DNA of 64,000 nt from Pseudomonas anatoliensis (GTDB lineage: Bacteria; Pseudomonadota; Gammaproteobacteria; Pseudomonadales; Pseudomonadaceae): the NCBI RefSeq assembly GCF_017976235.1, contig NZ_JACVHC010000001.1, positions 1-64,000 on the forward strand, read 5' to 3'. Positions 1 through 9,293 of the stretch are shown piece after piece. Each line of letters begins with the position of its first letter. The first letter of the stretch is position 1. The notes under the pieces were generated by a model. It was not told the DNA's origin, made no database searches, and worked only from the letters and a program-made list of their open reading frames with translations. Made by a program: the position numbers and the translations under genes.

Positions 1-16
1 CGTGAGGCTTGACCAT
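1..16 (+). rRNA. 3' end of 23S rRNA (partial)
   Basis: The first bases, CGTGAGGCTTGACC, match the conserved 3' terminus of gammaproteobacterial 23S rRNA (E. coli ends CCGTGAGGCTTAACC). A complete 5S gene follows, so this is the end of a 23S gene whose body lies outside the window. The exact 3' end is estimated to within a few bases. Bases 17-172 are the 23S-5S spacer. Confidence 0.85.
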
Positions 17-172
17 ATAACACCCAAGCAATTTGACTACTCGAAAGAGCATCAGATTGCGGTGTGTGAAGACGAAACGAACCGAAAGTTCGATGTTCAC
101 AAAACACCGAAAGCTATCACATACCCAATTTGCTGAAGCGAGACCAACTGGTCACGACTCAGTACCCGAATT

Positions 173-288
173 TCTTGACGACCATAGAGCGTTGGAACCA
201 CCTGATCCCATCCCGAACTCAGCAGTGAAACGATGCATCGCCGATGGTAGTGTGGGGTTTCCCCATGTGAGAGTAGGTCATCGTCAAG
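173..288 (+). rRNA. rrf: 5S ribosomal RNA
   Basis: This is a full-length Pseudomonas-type 5S sequence of about 116 nt. The 5' arm CTTGACGACC pairs with the 3' arm GGTCATCGTCAAG, and the conserved internal segments CCCATCCCGAACTC and GATGGTAGTGTGGGG are present. It sits about 155 bp after the 23S end and is followed by a strong terminator. No tRNA gene follows it, so this rRNA operon ends here. Ends are accurate to about 2 nt. Confidence 0.97.
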
Positions 289-299
289 ATTAAATTCCG

Positions 300-337
300 A
301 AACCCCAATTGCGAAAGCAGTTGGGGTTTTGTTTTGC
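300..337 (+). terminator. rRNA operon intrinsic terminator
   Basis: The stem AACCCCAA(TTGCGAAAGCAG)TTGGGGTT is followed by a T-rich tract (TTGTTTT), just after 5S. It is the expected Rho-independent end of the rRNA transcript. Confidence 0.9.
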
Positions 338-508
338 CCGCGAAAAAGTTTTCAGGCGAATCGAACCCCAACTTTCGCAAGAATCGCCACTGGGTAAAAA
401 CCTTCTTAAGTGACCGCGTAGTTTTTGGTATGGTGCAGCTCGTTTTTTCATGGACTGATGTCACGCCAAAGGATAGGCGCTCACTTATGCCAAAGAGTTG
501 CTGCAGAA

Positions 509-2401
509 ATGCCTGAACCTATCCCTATCAAGGATCACGAGAAAGAGACGCGTCTGGTCAACAAGCGGTTGATCGCCTGCGCTTTGTTCGTCTTCGCAGT
601 GAGCTGCGCCCTGGTAGCACGTCTTTACATTCTGCAAGTGGTGGAGTTCGACTACCACTCGACCATTTCCGAAAACAACCGTGTCCATGTCCTGCCGATC
701 CCGCCAACACGCGGACTGATCTACGACCGCAACGGTGTGCTGCTGGCAGATAATCGTCCCAGCTACAACCTGACCATCACCCGCGAGCGCGCCACCGATG
801 TCAATCAGGAACTGGACGAGGTCATAGATCTCCTGCACCTCCCCGTCGAAGACCGAACAGTGTTCGACAAAGCCATGAAACAGTCCCGTCATCCATTCAC
901 GCCGGTAACGCTGTTTTATGAATTGACCGAAGAGCAGATTGCGGTCTTGGCGGTCAACGAGTTCCGTTTGCCTGGGCTGGATGTCGAGCCACAGTTCGTT
1001 CGACATTATCCGCTTGGCATGCACTTCGCTCACTCGATCGGCTATGTCGGTCGGATCAACGAAAAAGAATCCAAAACCCTCGACTCGGTGGAGTACCGCG
1101 GCACTCAGTCCGTCGGCAAGACTGGCATCGAACGCTTCTACGAAGCGCAGTTGCACGGCCATGTCGGTTACGAGGAGGTTGAAACCAATGCCCAGGGCAG
1201 AGTACTGCGTGTGCTGAAGCACACTGACCCTGTACCCGGCAAAAACATCGTTCTGAGCCTCGACGTGAAACTGCAAGAGGCCGCCGAAGCTGCCTTGGGT
1301 GGTCGTCGTGGTTCGGTCGTGGCGCTGGATCCGTCCACTGGGGAAGTGCTGGCGATGGTCAGCAACCCGAGTTTCGATCCCAATCTGTTCGTCACTGGTA
1401 TCAGCTCCAAAGAGTATTCGGCGCTGCGTGATTCTATCGACCGGCCACTGTTCAACCGCGTGCTGCGCGGCTTGTACGCACCGGGCTCGACCATCAAGCC
1501 AGAGGTGGCGATTGCGGGCCTCGACGCAGGCGTTGTCACACCGCAGACCCGAGTCTTCGATCCGGGTTACTACCAACTCCCGGACTTCGATCACAAGTAC
1601 CGTAACTGGAACCACAGCGGCGACGGCTGGGTGGATATGGACGCTGCGATCATGCGTTCCAATGACACCTACTTCTATGACCTGGCGCACAAGCTTGGCA
1701 TTGATCGCCTGCACGACTACATGGCCATGTTCGGTCTCGGCGAAAAAGTCTCGCTGGACATGTTTGAAGAGTCTCCCGGCCTGATGCCATCTCAAGCCTG
1801 GAAACGCACCACACGTCGACAAGCGTGGTTCCCGGGGGAAACGGTGATTCTCGGTATTGGTCAGGGCTACATGCAGGTAACGCCGCTGCAACTGGCTCAG
1901 GCCACCGCACTGATCGCCAACAAAGGAGTGTGGAACCGCCCACACCTGGCCAAGACTGTTGATGGCATGGCGCCGGTCGACGAGCATCCGATGCCGAACA
2001 TCCTGCTTAAGGATCCGCGCGATTGGGAGCAGGTCAACCATGGCATGCAGATGGTTATGCACGATGCCCGCGGCATTGCCCGTGCGGCAGCGGCGGGGGC
2101 GCAATACCGTATCGCTGGTAAAAGTGGTACGGCGCAAGTGGTGGCGATCAAGCAGGGTGAACGCTACAACCGCGCGAAGACGCTTGAGCGCCACCGTGAT
2201 AACGCCTTGTTCGTCGGCTTCGCTCCGGCTGAGCACCCGAAAATTGCGATTTCGGTGATGATAGAAAACGGTGAGGCCGGTGGTCGTGTCGCCGGGCCGG
2301 TGGTGCGGCAGATTATGGACGCCTGGCTACTCGATCAGGACGGCCATCTCAAGCCGCAGTATGCGGCGCCGTCGAAAGCGCCGGGTGATCCGCACGTGTA
2401 A
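509..2401 (+). CDS. mrdA: Penicillin-binding protein 2 (peptidoglycan transpeptidase)
   Basis: Class B PBP of the elongasome that cross-links lateral-wall peptidoglycan; inner membrane with a periplasmic catalytic domain. The start at 509 gives 630 aa, the usual Pseudomonas PBP2 length; the 28 extra in-frame codons upstream from 425 are unlikely to be translated. One N-terminal TM anchor lies at about residues 20-42. A dimerization region precedes the transpeptidase domain, which carries the S-x-x-K tetrad STIK (S327/K330), an SxD-type motif SND (384-386) and KSGT (538-541). All catalytic residues are present. The gene is alone between an rRNA terminator and a REP element, without the rlmH, rodA or lytic transglycosylase genes that accompany the rod-operon copy, so it is probably the second PBP2 paralogue that several Pseudomonas species carry. 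That last point is inference. Confidence 0.93.
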   Translation: MPEPIPIKDHEKETRLVNKRLIACALFVFAVSCALVARLYILQVVEFDYHSTISENNRVHVLPIPPTRGLIYDRNGVLLADNRPSYNLTITRERATDVNQELDEVIDLLHLPVEDRTVFDKAMKQSRHPFTPVTLFYELTEEQIAVLAVNEFRLPGLDVEPQFVRHYPLGMHFAHSIGYVGRINEKESKTLDSVEYRGTQSVGKTGIERFYEAQLHGHVGYEEVETNAQGRVLRVLKHTDPVPGKNIVLSLDVKLQEAAEAALGGRRGSVVALDPSTGEVLAMVSNPSFDPNLFVTGISSKEYSALRDSIDRPLFNRVLRGLYAPGSTIKPEVAIAGLDAGVVTPQTRVFDPGYYQLPDFDHKYRNWNHSGDGWVDMDAAIMRSNDTYFYDLAHKLGIDRLHDYMAMFGLGEKVSLDMFEESPGLMPSQAWKRTTRRQAWFPGETVILGIGQGYMQVTPLQLAQATALIANKGVWNRPHLAKTVDGMAPVDEHPMPNILLKDPRDWEQVNHGMQMVMHDARGIARAAAAGAQYRIAGKSGTAQVVAIKQGERYNRAKTLERHRDNALFVGFAPAEHPKIAISVMIENGEAGGRVAGPVVRQIMDAWLLDQDGHLKPQYAAPSKAPGDPHV

Positions 2402-2493
2402 CCGATAACAGCTTCACAGCACGGTCTTACGCGGGGCTGAGCGTGCCTGAAGTTGTTGAACGTCACAGTTTCATGCAGCAACCGCACTGCCGC

Positions 2494-2587
2494 CATTGCT
2501 GGCAAGCCAGCTCTCACAAGGTTATTGAGTGTTCACACCTGAAGTGATCGCAATGAAATACCTGTGAGCGCTGGCTTGCCAGCGATA
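2494..2587. repeat. REP pair (GCTGGCTTGCCAGCGAT family)
   Basis: Two inverted copies of the element (cATTGCTGGCAAGCCAGCT.. and ..GCGCTGGCTTGCCAGCGAT) flank a 44-nt spacer in the gap between mrdA and the convergent LprI-like gene. Each copy is itself a GC-rich palindrome. The same family recurs at 32246-32338, with a single copy at 41061-41083. Confidence 0.85.
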
Positions 2588-2600
2588 TGGCCTTGAGCAA

Positions 2601-3005
2601 TCAGGCCCCCGGCACCGGGCAACTCATGTCACCTTCTTCACACTTCAAGTACTGCTTCAGCGTTTCAACCCGCACCTTGGTCACAGCGGTCATGCAGTTG
2701 CTATAGATCAGCGGATACACACTCCCGCCCGTCACGCCCGAAGACGAAAACTTGCACTCGGCATCACGAAAACCGATCCATGCGCGTTGCGCACTGACCA
2801 ACAGCTTCTTGCCATCAGGGTTGCCCTTCAAACGCCCGGTGACCTGCTGATACACCGCGTTCAACTCTTTGTCGGCAGCTTTGTAATCCTGCCCGGCACA
2901 CTGATTCATCGTCGCCTGATCGCTGGCGTTGGCGCAGTCAACGGCGGCGTGGCTGAGGGTGGTGAATAGCAAAGGCGTCAGGGCCAGTAGCAGACGTGGG
3001 GACAT
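2601..3005 (-). CDS. LprI-like (DUF1311) secreted protein
   Basis: Small periplasmic protein of 134 aa with an N-terminal signal peptide (MSPRLLLALTPLLFTTLSHA, probably cut after SHA). The mature part has the Cys-containing pattern of the lysozyme-inhibitor LprI N-terminal (DUF1311) family: C..A.....M..CA...Y..AD..LN..Y, then a Q.AW..FRD.EC segment and two late cysteines. LprI in Mycobacterium inhibits lysozyme; most family members have no proven function. The open frame extends upstream to 3335, but that part overlaps the neighbouring gene antisense-free gap poorly and lacks a signal sequence, so the start at 3005 was chosen. No clear ribosome-binding site is visible. It lies 55 bp downstream of the ADP-ribosylglycohydrolase gene on the same strand and could be cotranscribed with it. 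Confidence 0.75.
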   Translation of the reverse strand: MSPRLLLALTPLLFTTLSHAAVDCANASDQATMNQCAGQDYKAADKELNAVYQQVTGRLKGNPDGKKLLVSAQRAWIGFRDAECKFSSSGVTGGSVYPLIYSNCMTAVTKVRVETLKQYLKCEEGDMSCPVPGA

Positions 3006-3060
3006 GGAGATACTCGCTGTGTCGAATGAAAGTGCAGGCAGTGTAGTGATTGCACAGATT

Positions 3061-3981
3061 CTATTCAGGTACTTGTTGTCTTGAGGCTTCCAGCAAGCGA
3101 TCCGCTGTAGCCGCAATCTCTTCACCATCATGCAGCAGGTCCAGCCAGTTGGCGGGAATGGCTCGCACGCCATAGTGGGCGCCGGCCAGCTGGCCGACAA
3201 TCGCTGCCGTGGTATCGGCGTCATCACCCAGATTGGCGGCTTGCAGGATTGCCGCTGCAAAACTGTCGGTGTGCTGAAAACACCAAAGCGCTGCTTCCAG
3301 CGATTGGACGCAGTAGCCGCTACCACGGATTTCATCTATTGATTTCGTGAAATAGTCACATCGAGCTATCTCCGCGACTTTCGGTTGGCTGAAGGTTGAG
3401 GCTGGCAAAAAGCGCAGTTCTGTTTTGGACGCTCCAAGCAGAGCTTTGTTGATCAGCTCAGCCAACAGTTGGCAGCATTCGATTGCCTCGGGTGCTGCGT
3501 GGGTAGTTCGCGAGCTTTCGCTGGAGAAATGTCTGACTTTCCGGGCGTCTGGAAAGTAAAACAGCACCACCGGTGCCAGTCGCATCAGAGAACCGTTGCC
3601 AGCGGTATCCGGCTCGGTCGACCCCGCAAAGGGCTCACCTGTTTGCTGGTATTGCGACAGCGCCTGACTGACGGTCATGCCGATATCGAAGCATTCGCCG
3701 GTCGCACTCAGGTAACCCCATTTCCACCAGTTGAGGTAGCGCCCCATTTGGTCTGTGGCGTCGAAGCCGTTCTTGATCAGCAGGCTTTCCGCCAGGCACA
3801 GGGCCATTGAGGTGTCATCCGTCCACTGTCCAGGCTTGAGGTGGAAAGGGCCGCCGCCGACCATGTCAGTCAATGGTTGGAATGAGTTGCGTGGCTTGAA
3901 CTCTACCGTGGTGCCGACCGCGTCGCCGCAAGCCAGACCTAGCAGGGCGCCGCGATAACGTTCGGGGAGGGATGGCTGCAT
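3061..3981 (-). CDS. ADP-ribosylglycohydrolase family protein
   Basis: 306-aa protein of the DraG/ARH family, which removes ADP-ribose from proteins or small molecules using a binuclear Mg or Mn site. Visible motifs are GDAVGTTVEF near residue 19, the metal-binding WTDDTSM near residue 53, GNGSLMRL near residue 128, and LGDDADTTAAIVGQLAGA near residue 250, which supplies the C-terminal Asp ligands. Together these cover all the expected ligand segments. No partner ADP-ribosyltransferase or NADAR-type gene is adjacent, so it does not look like a toxin-antitoxin pair, and the substrate cannot be deduced. Neighbours are an LprI-like gene downstream and a divergent SRPBCC gene upstream. Confidence 0.85.
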   Translation of the reverse strand: MQPSLPERYRGALLGLACGDAVGTTVEFKPRNSFQPLTDMVGGGPFHLKPGQWTDDTSMALCLAESLLIKNGFDATDQMGRYLNWWKWGYLSATGECFDIGMTVSQALSQYQQTGEPFAGSTEPDTAGNGSLMRLAPVVLFYFPDARKVRHFSSESSRTTHAAPEAIECCQLLAELINKALLGASKTELRFLPASTFSQPKVAEIARCDYFTKSIDEIRGSGYCVQSLEAALWCFQHTDSFAAAILQAANLGDDADTTAAIVGQLAGAHYGVRAIPANWLDLLHDGEEIAATADRLLEASRQQVPE

Positions 3982-4178
3982 GATTCGTCCTTGTCCGGTT
4001 CAGCATCGATGGAAAAGGTAGCAGGTTCATTCGCTGGGTTGTGCTGTAAATAGCTCGAATCATCAACGGAAAATGCAGCCGGATGTTTCCTGCCTTTTGC
4101 ACAGAGGAACCGCTTTGATACAACTTCACCTTGGACATGTGGTCATACAAGCCTACTGTTCAGAACAGGAGGTGACGT

Positions 4179-4667
4179 ATGAAACCAGTACCCAATAGTT
4201 TCGAACGAAAAATCACGCTCAAGGCGTCGCGTTCACATGTCTGGCGTGCATTGGTCGATGCCGAGGCGTTTGGCCAGTGGTTTGGCGTGGCGCTGGAGGG
4301 AAGGCGTTTTATTGCCGGAGAATGGACGCAAGGGCAGGTCACGTATCCGGGTTATGAACATGTGTTGTGGAACGTGCTGATCGAGCGGGTCGAGCCGCAG
4401 CAATTGTTCTCGTTCCGTTGGCATCCGTATGCGGTCAATCCGAAGATCGACTATTCCCAGGAGCCGACAACGCTGGTCAGGTTCGAGCTGGAAGATTTCG
4501 AGGGTGGGACGTTGCTCAAGGTGTCTGAGTCCGGTTTCGCGCACATTCCCGACATCCGCCAGAAAGAGGCCTATTACATGGACAGTCGTGGCTGGGAAGA
4601 ACAGTTGAGCAGGCTTGAGCAGTTTCTCGCGGAAAGCGCCAGGGCGCGTGAGCTTGATCGGGGCTGA
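4179..4667 (+). CDS. SRPBCC (AHSA1-like) domain protein
   Basis: 162-aa soluble protein of the START/Bet v1-like SRPBCC superfamily, AHSA1 (Activator of Hsp90 ATPase homologue 1-like) branch. It has the family opening ..FERKITLKASRSHVWRAL.., the segment TDAE-like VDAEAFGQWFG, the central FSFRWHPYA, and a C-terminal helix GWEEQLSRLEQFL. Members bind hydrophobic ligands; no catalytic function can be assigned. The start has a strong ribosome-binding site (AGGAGGTGA, 6 nt before the ATG). In many bacteria such genes follow an ArsR-type regulator; none is seen here. It is divergent from the ADP-ribosylglycohydrolase gene, with 197 bp between them. Confidence 0.82.
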   Translation: MKPVPNSFERKITLKASRSHVWRALVDAEAFGQWFGVALEGRRFIAGEWTQGQVTYPGYEHVLWNVLIERVEPQQLFSFRWHPYAVNPKIDYSQEPTTLVRFELEDFEGGTLLKVSESGFAHIPDIRQKEAYYMDSRGWEEQLSRLEQFLAESARARELDRG

Positions 4668-4780
4668 TAGGCTCTGCAGGTTGACCCGCAGACGCAGGAC
4701 TCAGGGCAGTTGAAAGTCGCGCAAATCGCGGCTGGCATGCTCAACGCCTGACCCTTCTAAGGGTTTTCGGAAGTGCCTCT

Positions 4781-4933
4781 ATGGCGAATGTCTTACACGC
4801 GATGGTAGCTTTTACGACTATTGCCGATTGGATCCACCACGTAATCTACACCCATCAACTGAAGCACAGGGAGTACTTCAGGATCACGGATGATCGACCA
4901 TTGCAAGGATCGCTGCCGACAGGGAGTCGATAA
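4781..4933 (+). CDS. Possible 50-aa small protein
   Basis: An ATG at 4781 has GGAAG seven nt upstream and opens a 50-codon frame beginning MANVLHAMVAFTTIADWIHH and ending in a basic, polar tail (..LPTGSR). The stop at 4931-4933 lies 10 nt before a strong intrinsic terminator at 4944. The N-terminal half is amphipathic or hydrophobic. I recognise no family. The reverse strand of the same stretch also encodes plausible protein (ending ..RKSYHRV) but has no good start there, so the coding strand is not certain and the whole could be a short remnant. The rest of the 4668-5089 gap holds only the terminator and a REP pair. Confidence 0.35.
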   Translation: MANVLHAMVAFTTIADWIHHVIYTHQLKHREYFRITDDRPLQGSLPTGSR

Positions 4934-4943
4934 TGGTCTTGGG

Positions 4944-4971
4944 AAAAACCCGCTTCGGCGGGTTTTTTTTT
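4944..4971 (+). terminator. Intrinsic terminator
   Basis: AAAAACCCGC-TTCG-GCGGGTTTTTTTTT: a perfect stem with a UUCG-type tetraloop and a run of nine T. The A-run on the other side means it could act in both directions. It ends the 4781-4933 ORF, or the acnA region on the opposite strand. Confidence 0.85.
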
Positions 4972-4994
4972 GCCCGGAGAAAAGTACAAAATCC

Positions 4995-5078
4995 TGTAGG
5001 AGCTGCCGAAGGTTGCGATCTTTGATCCTGATCTTACAAAACAAGATCAAAAGATCGCAGCCTTCGGCAGCTCCTACA
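4995..5078. repeat. REP pair (GTAGGAGCTGCC family)
   Basis: Inverted arms TGTAGGAGCTGCCGAAGG.. and ..CCTTCGGCAGCTCCTACA are joined by GATC-containing inner sequence. It lies immediately downstream of the acnA stop codon. Confidence 0.9.
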
Positions 5079-5089
5079 CGGTTGTGCGT

Positions 5090-7831
5090 TTATGAAGCGA
5101 TCAACTGCCGCAACACATAATGCAGAATCCCCCCCGACTTGAAGTACTCAACCTCGTTCACGGTGTCGATCCGGCACAGCACTTCGATTTTCTCCTGTCG
5201 CCCGTCTTCACGGGTGATCACCAGAGGCAGGTTCATGCGCGGTGACAGGGATACGCCGGTCAGGCCTTGAATCTCGAAGGTTTCCTTACCGGTAAGATTC
5301 AGACTCTTGCGGTTCTGATCGAGTTTGAATTGCAGCGGCAACACGCCCATGCCCACCAGATTGGAACGGTGAATGCGCTCGAAGCTCTCGGCGATCACTG
5401 CTTTGACGCCCAGCAGGTTGGTGCCTTTGGCCGCCCAATCGCGACTGGAGCCGGTGCCGTATTCTTGGCCGGCAATCACCACCAGCGGTGTTCCGGACGC
5501 TTGATAGCGCATGGCCGCATCGTAAATCGGCAGTTTCTCACCGGTCGGAATGTAGATCGTGTTGCCACCTTCTTCACCGCTGAGCATCTCGTTGCGTATA
5601 CGAATATTGGCAAAGGTGCCGCGCATCATCACTTCGTGGTTGCCGCGACGCGAACCGTAAGAGTTGAAGTCCCTCGGCTCGACACCTTTTTCGCGCAGAT
5701 AACGCCCGGCCGGACTGTCAGTCTTGATGTTGCCGGCAGGGGAAATATGGTCAGTGGTCACCGAGTCGCCGAGCAGCGCCAACACCCGCGCGCCCTTTAC
5801 ATCCTTGATCTCTGGCAACGGGCCGGAAATGTCGTCGAAAAACGGTGGATGTTGGATGTAAGTCGAATCGTCCTGCCACACGTAGGTGGCGGCTTGTGGC
5901 ACCTCGATGGCTTGCCACTGTTCGTCACCGGCGAACACTTCGGCGTATTCCTTGTGGAACATGGCAGTGCTGACCTGACTCACCGCGTCGGCGATTTCCT
6001 GGCTGCTTGGCCAGATGTCACGCAGGTAAACCGGATTGCCCTGTTGGTCACTGCCCAGCGGTTCGCTACTGATGTCGGTACGAACCGTGCCAGCCAAGGC
6101 ATAAGCCACTACCAGCGGTGGCGAGGCCAGCCAGTTGGTTTTCACCAGTGGGTGCACGCGACCTTCAAAGTTGCGGTTGCCGGACAGCACCGAGGCGACG
6201 GCGAGGTCAGCTTTCTGGATGGCTTTTTCGATCGGTTCCGGCAATGGCCCGGAGTTGCCGATGCAGGTCGTGCAGCCATAGCCGACCAGCGAAAAACCGA
6301 GCTGGTCGAGGTATTGCGTCAGCCCCGCCGCCTTGTAGTAATCGGTGACTACTTTCGAACCCGGCGCCAACGAACTCTTTACCCACGGTTTGCGCGTCAG
6401 GCCTTTCTCCACGGCTTTTTTCGCCAAGAGCCCGGCGGCCATCATCACGCTCGGGTTGGAAGTGTTGGTACACGACGTAATTGCAGCGATGACCACCGCA
6501 CCGTTTTTCAGGCGATAGGTGTGGCCGTCGTATTCATATTCCGTTTCTCCGACCAGATCGGCGTTGCCCACCGCGACGCCGCCACCGCCCTCGCTTTCCA
6601 GACGGCCTTCTTCCTTGCTCGTCGGTTTGAATTGCAAGTCGAGGAAGTCGCTGAAGGCTTGCGCGACATTCGGCAGCGAAACTCGGTCTTGCGGGCGTTT
6701 TGGCCCGGCAAGACTGGCCTCGACGCTGCCCATGTCCAGCGCCAGACTGTCGGTGAACACCGGTTCCTGACCGGGCAGGCGCCACAACCCCTGGGCCTTG
6801 GTATACGCCTCGACCAGTTTCACCACTTCCGTCGGCCGTCCGGACAGACGCAGGTACTCCAGCGTCACGTCATCGACCGGGAAGAAGCCGCACGTCGCGC
6901 CGTATTCCGGGGCCATGTTGGCGATGGTCGCGCGGTCAGCCAGCGGCAGGTCGGCGAGGCCATCACCGTAAAATTCGACAAATTTGCCGACCACGCCTTT
7001 CTTGCGCAGCATCTGCGTAACGGTCAGCACCAGGTCGGTGGCGGTGATGCCTTCCTTGAGTTTGCCGCTGAGTTTGAAGCCAATCACTTCCGGAATCAGC
7101 ATCGACACCGGTTGCCCGAGCATCGCCGCTTCCGCCTCGATCCCGCCGACACCCCAGCCGAGTACGCCGAGGCCGTTGATCATGGTGGTGTGGGAGTCGG
7201 TGCCAACCAGCGTGTCGGGAAAGGCGTAGGTGCGGCCGTCTTCATCCTTGGTCCACACGGTGCGGCCGAGGTATTCGAGGTTGACCTGGTGGCAGATCCC
7301 GGTGCCCGGCGGTACTACGCTGAAGTTGTCAAAGGCACTTTGGCCCCAGCGCAGGAAGGCGTAGCGTTCGCCGTTGCGCTGCATCTCGATGTCGACGTTC
7401 TGCTCAAATGCGCTGGGCGTGGCGAACTTGTCGACCATCACCGAGTGGTCGATCACCAGATCGACCGGGGATAGCGGATTGATTCGCTGTGGATCGCCGC
7501 CGGCCTTGGCCATGGCGGCGCGCATCGCCGCGAGGTCGACCACGGCGGGGACGCCGGTAAAATCCTGCATCAATACGCGGGCAGGGCGGTACTGGATTTC
7601 CCGGTCGGAGCGACGCTCCTTGAGCCACGCAGCAATTGCCTTGAGGTCGGCGCCGGTGACAGTTTTTTCATCTTCCCAGCGCAGCAGGTTTTCCAGCAGG
7701 ACTTTCAGCGACATTGGCAGTTTGTCGATATTACCCAGGCTTTTGGCAGCATCCGGCAAACTGAAATAGTGGTAGGTTTTGTCGTCGATTTTTAGTGTTT
7801 TAAGGGTCTTCAGGCTATCTAGGGACGGCAT
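5090..7831 (-). CDS. acnA: Aconitate hydratase A
   Basis: TCA-cycle enzyme that isomerises citrate to isocitrate through cis-aconitate; cytoplasmic, with a [4Fe-4S] cluster. It has 913 aa from the ATG at 7831, which has AAAGGAG eight nt upstream; a GTG three codons earlier (7840) overlaps that ribosome-binding site and is not favoured. The three cluster cysteines are C454 (in [10 protein letters not shown]) and C520 and C523 (in [10 protein letters not shown]). The C-terminal swivel domain has [10 protein letters not shown] and [16 protein letters not shown]. Length and motifs fit AcnA (IRP-like) rather than AcnB. It is transcribed away from rlmM, with 222 bp between them, and ends at a REP pair. 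Confidence 0.97.
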   Translation of the reverse strand: MPSLDSLKTLKTLKIDDKTYHYFSLPDAAKSLGNIDKLPMSLKVLLENLLRWEDEKTVTGADLKAIAAWLKERRSDREIQYRPARVLMQDFTGVPAVVDLAAMRAAMAKAGGDPQRINPLSPVDLVIDHSVMVDKFATPSAFEQNVDIEMQRNGERYAFLRWGQSAFDNFSVVPPGTGICHQVNLEYLGRTVWTKDEDGRTYAFPDTLVGTDSHTTMINGLGVLGWGVGGIEAEAAMLGQPVSMLIPEVIGFKLSGKLKEGITATDLVLTVTQMLRKKGVVGKFVEFYGDGLADLPLADRATIANMAPEYGATCGFFPVDDVTLEYLRLSGRPTEVVKLVEAYTKAQGLWRLPGQEPVFTDSLALDMGSVEASLAGPKRPQDRVSLPNVAQAFSDFLDLQFKPTSKEEGRLESEGGGGVAVGNADLVGETEYEYDGHTYRLKNGAVVIAAITSCTNTSNPSVMMAAGLLAKKAVEKGLTRKPWVKSSLAPGSKVVTDYYKAAGLTQYLDQLGFSLVGYGCTTCIGNSGPLPEPIEKAIQKADLAVASVLSGNRNFEGRVHPLVKTNWLASPPLVVAYALAGTVRTDISSEPLGSDQQGNPVYLRDIWPSSQEIADAVSQVSTAMFHKEYAEVFAGDEQWQAIEVPQAATYVWQDDSTYIQHPPFFDDISGPLPEIKDVKGARVLALLGDSVTTDHISPAGNIKTDSPAGRYLREKGVEPRDFNSYGSRRGNHEVMMRGTFANIRIRNEMLSGEEGGNTIYIPTGEKLPIYDAAMRYQASGTPLVVIAGQEYGTGSSRDWAAKGTNLLGVKAVIAESFERIHRSNLVGMGVLPLQFKLDQNRKSLNLTGKETFEIQGLTGVSLSPRMNLPLVITREDGRQEKIEVLCRIDTVNEVEYFKSGGILHYVLRQLIAS

Positions 7832-8053
7832 TGCAATCACTCCTTTGAATCCGCACTGCTACGGATTGAGGGGACGGGCAGAGCTATCAACGTAGCCCTG
7901 TTTTCATTAGCTGGCTAATAACTGGACTCTATGGAGAGAACCAAGGTTCCGACATCGGCTATCATGCGCCGGTTTTCGTGACAGGCTTTGCTTCAAAGCA
8001 AGGCCTGAGCATCGCGCAGGGGCCGAATGATCGCCCGCTGCTCAGGAGTAAGA

Positions 8054-9127
8054 ATGAACACCCTATTCATGCATTGTCGGCCAGGCTTCGAAGGCGAAGT
8101 CTGCTCGGAGATTTCCGACCTCGCTGCCCAGTTGAACGTGTCCGGTTACGCCAAGGCGAAAACCGCCACTGCGTGCGCCGAGTTTGTCTGCACCGAAGAA
8201 GACGGCGCCGAGCGCCTGATGCGCGGTCAGCGTTTCGCCGAGCTGATCTTCCCGCGCCAATGGGCGCGCGGTGTTTTCATTGATCTGCCGGAAACCGACC
8301 GCATCAGCGTGATCCTCGCGCACATGGCCGAATTCCCGGTGTGCGGCAGTCTGTGGCTGGAAGTCGTCGACACCAACGACGGCAAAGAGCTGTCGAACTT
8401 TTGCAAAAAATTCGAAGGCCCGCTGCGCAAGGCGCTGACGGGCGCCGGCAAACTGGTGGAAGACGCGAGCAAACCGCGTCTGTTGCTGACGTTCAAAAGC
8501 GGCCGCGAAGTATTTCTGGGTATGGCTGATGCCGGTAACTCGGCGATGTGGCCGATGGGCATTCCGCGCCTGAAGTTTCCGCGTGAGGCCCCGAGCCGGT
8601 CGACGTTGAAGCTGGAAGAGGCCTGGCACCACTTCATCCCGCGTGATCAGTGGGAAGATCGTTTGCACAGCGACATGACCGGCGTTGACCTTGGCGCAGC
8701 GCCGGGTGGCTGGACCTGGCAACTGGTCAACCGCGGCATGCTCGTGACCGCTATCGACAACGGCCCGATGGCCGAAAGTCTGATGGACACCGGCCTGGTG
8801 CAGCACTTGATGGCGGACGGTTTTACCTTCAAGCCCAAGCAGCCGGTGGACTGGATGGTCTGCGACATCGTCGAGAAACCGGCGCGTAACGCGGCAATGC
8901 TCGAAGAGTGGATCGGCGAAGGGCATTGCCGCGAGGCGGTGGTCAACCTGAAACTGCCGATGAAGCAGCGTTATGCCGAAGTGAAGCGTTTGCTTGAGCG
9001 CATTGCCGATGGGTTCAAGGCCCGCGGCATCAAGGTCGATATCGGCTGCAAGCAGCTGTATCACGACCGCGAGGAAGTGACCTGCCATCTGCGCCGGCAC
9101 GACGTGAAGAAACCCAGATCCCGCTAA
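8054..9127 (+). CDS. rlmM: 23S rRNA (cytidine-2'-O)-methyltransferase RlmM
   Basis: 357-aa SAM-dependent methyltransferase that 2'-O-methylates C2498 (E. coli numbering) in 23S rRNA before ribosome assembly. The N-terminal THUMP-type RNA-binding half (residues 1 to about 180) precedes a Rossmann methyltransferase domain with the SAM motif [14 protein letters not shown] near residue 213 and the FTSJ-type catalytic residues spread through MVCDIVEKP and [10 protein letters not shown]. The start at 8054 has AGGAG six nt upstream and gives the normal RlmM N terminus [13 protein letters not shown]. It lies between divergent acnA and tusA, an arrangement I recall from other Pseudomonas. Confidence 0.95.
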   Translation: MNTLFMHCRPGFEGEVCSEISDLAAQLNVSGYAKAKTATACAEFVCTEEDGAERLMRGQRFAELIFPRQWARGVFIDLPETDRISVILAHMAEFPVCGSLWLEVVDTNDGKELSNFCKKFEGPLRKALTGAGKLVEDASKPRLLLTFKSGREVFLGMADAGNSAMWPMGIPRLKFPREAPSRSTLKLEEAWHHFIPRDQWEDRLHSDMTGVDLGAAPGGWTWQLVNRGMLVTAIDNGPMAESLMDTGLVQHLMADGFTFKPKQPVDWMVCDIVEKPARNAAMLEEWIGEGHCREAVVNLKLPMKQRYAEVKRLLERIADGFKARGIKVDIGCKQLYHDREEVTCHLRRHDVKKPRSR

Positions 9128-9143
9128 ATGCACACGTCCTCCC

Positions 9144-9218
9144 TGTGCTAGCTGCCGCAGGCTGCAATTTTTTGATCTTTCAAAAAGCAAAGATCGCAGC
9201 CTTCGGCAGCTCCTACAG
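9144..9218. repeat. REP pair (GTAGGAGCTGCC family), left arm degenerate
   Basis: The right arm GATCGCAGCCTTCGGCAGCTCCTACA is canonical. The left arm is altered (TGTGCTAGCTGCCGCAGGCTGCAA), showing decay. It lies between rlmM and tusA. Confidence 0.85.
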
Positions 9219-9293
9219 GGAATTGGTGTAAAGCCACAGATGACCGAGCACCCGGCAATGCGCGACAATGCCGGCCAGTTTCAGGAGTTAATC

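Noticed and set aside
485..2236. Long open frame (about 580 codons) antisense to mrdA, with similar long antisense frames over acnA (5267-7474), uup (17184-19262), fadB (20835-22889) and topA (24520-26985)
   Set aside because: High-GC genes with strong third-position bias create long antisense frames. Their translations lack recognisable domains and are rich in His, Arg and Gln, while the sense genes are clear.
7906..7919. ATTAGC-TG-GCTAAT palindrome between acnA and rlmM as an operator
   Set aside because: It is short, stands alone and matches no regulator motif I can name. It could be chance in an AT-rich promoter region.
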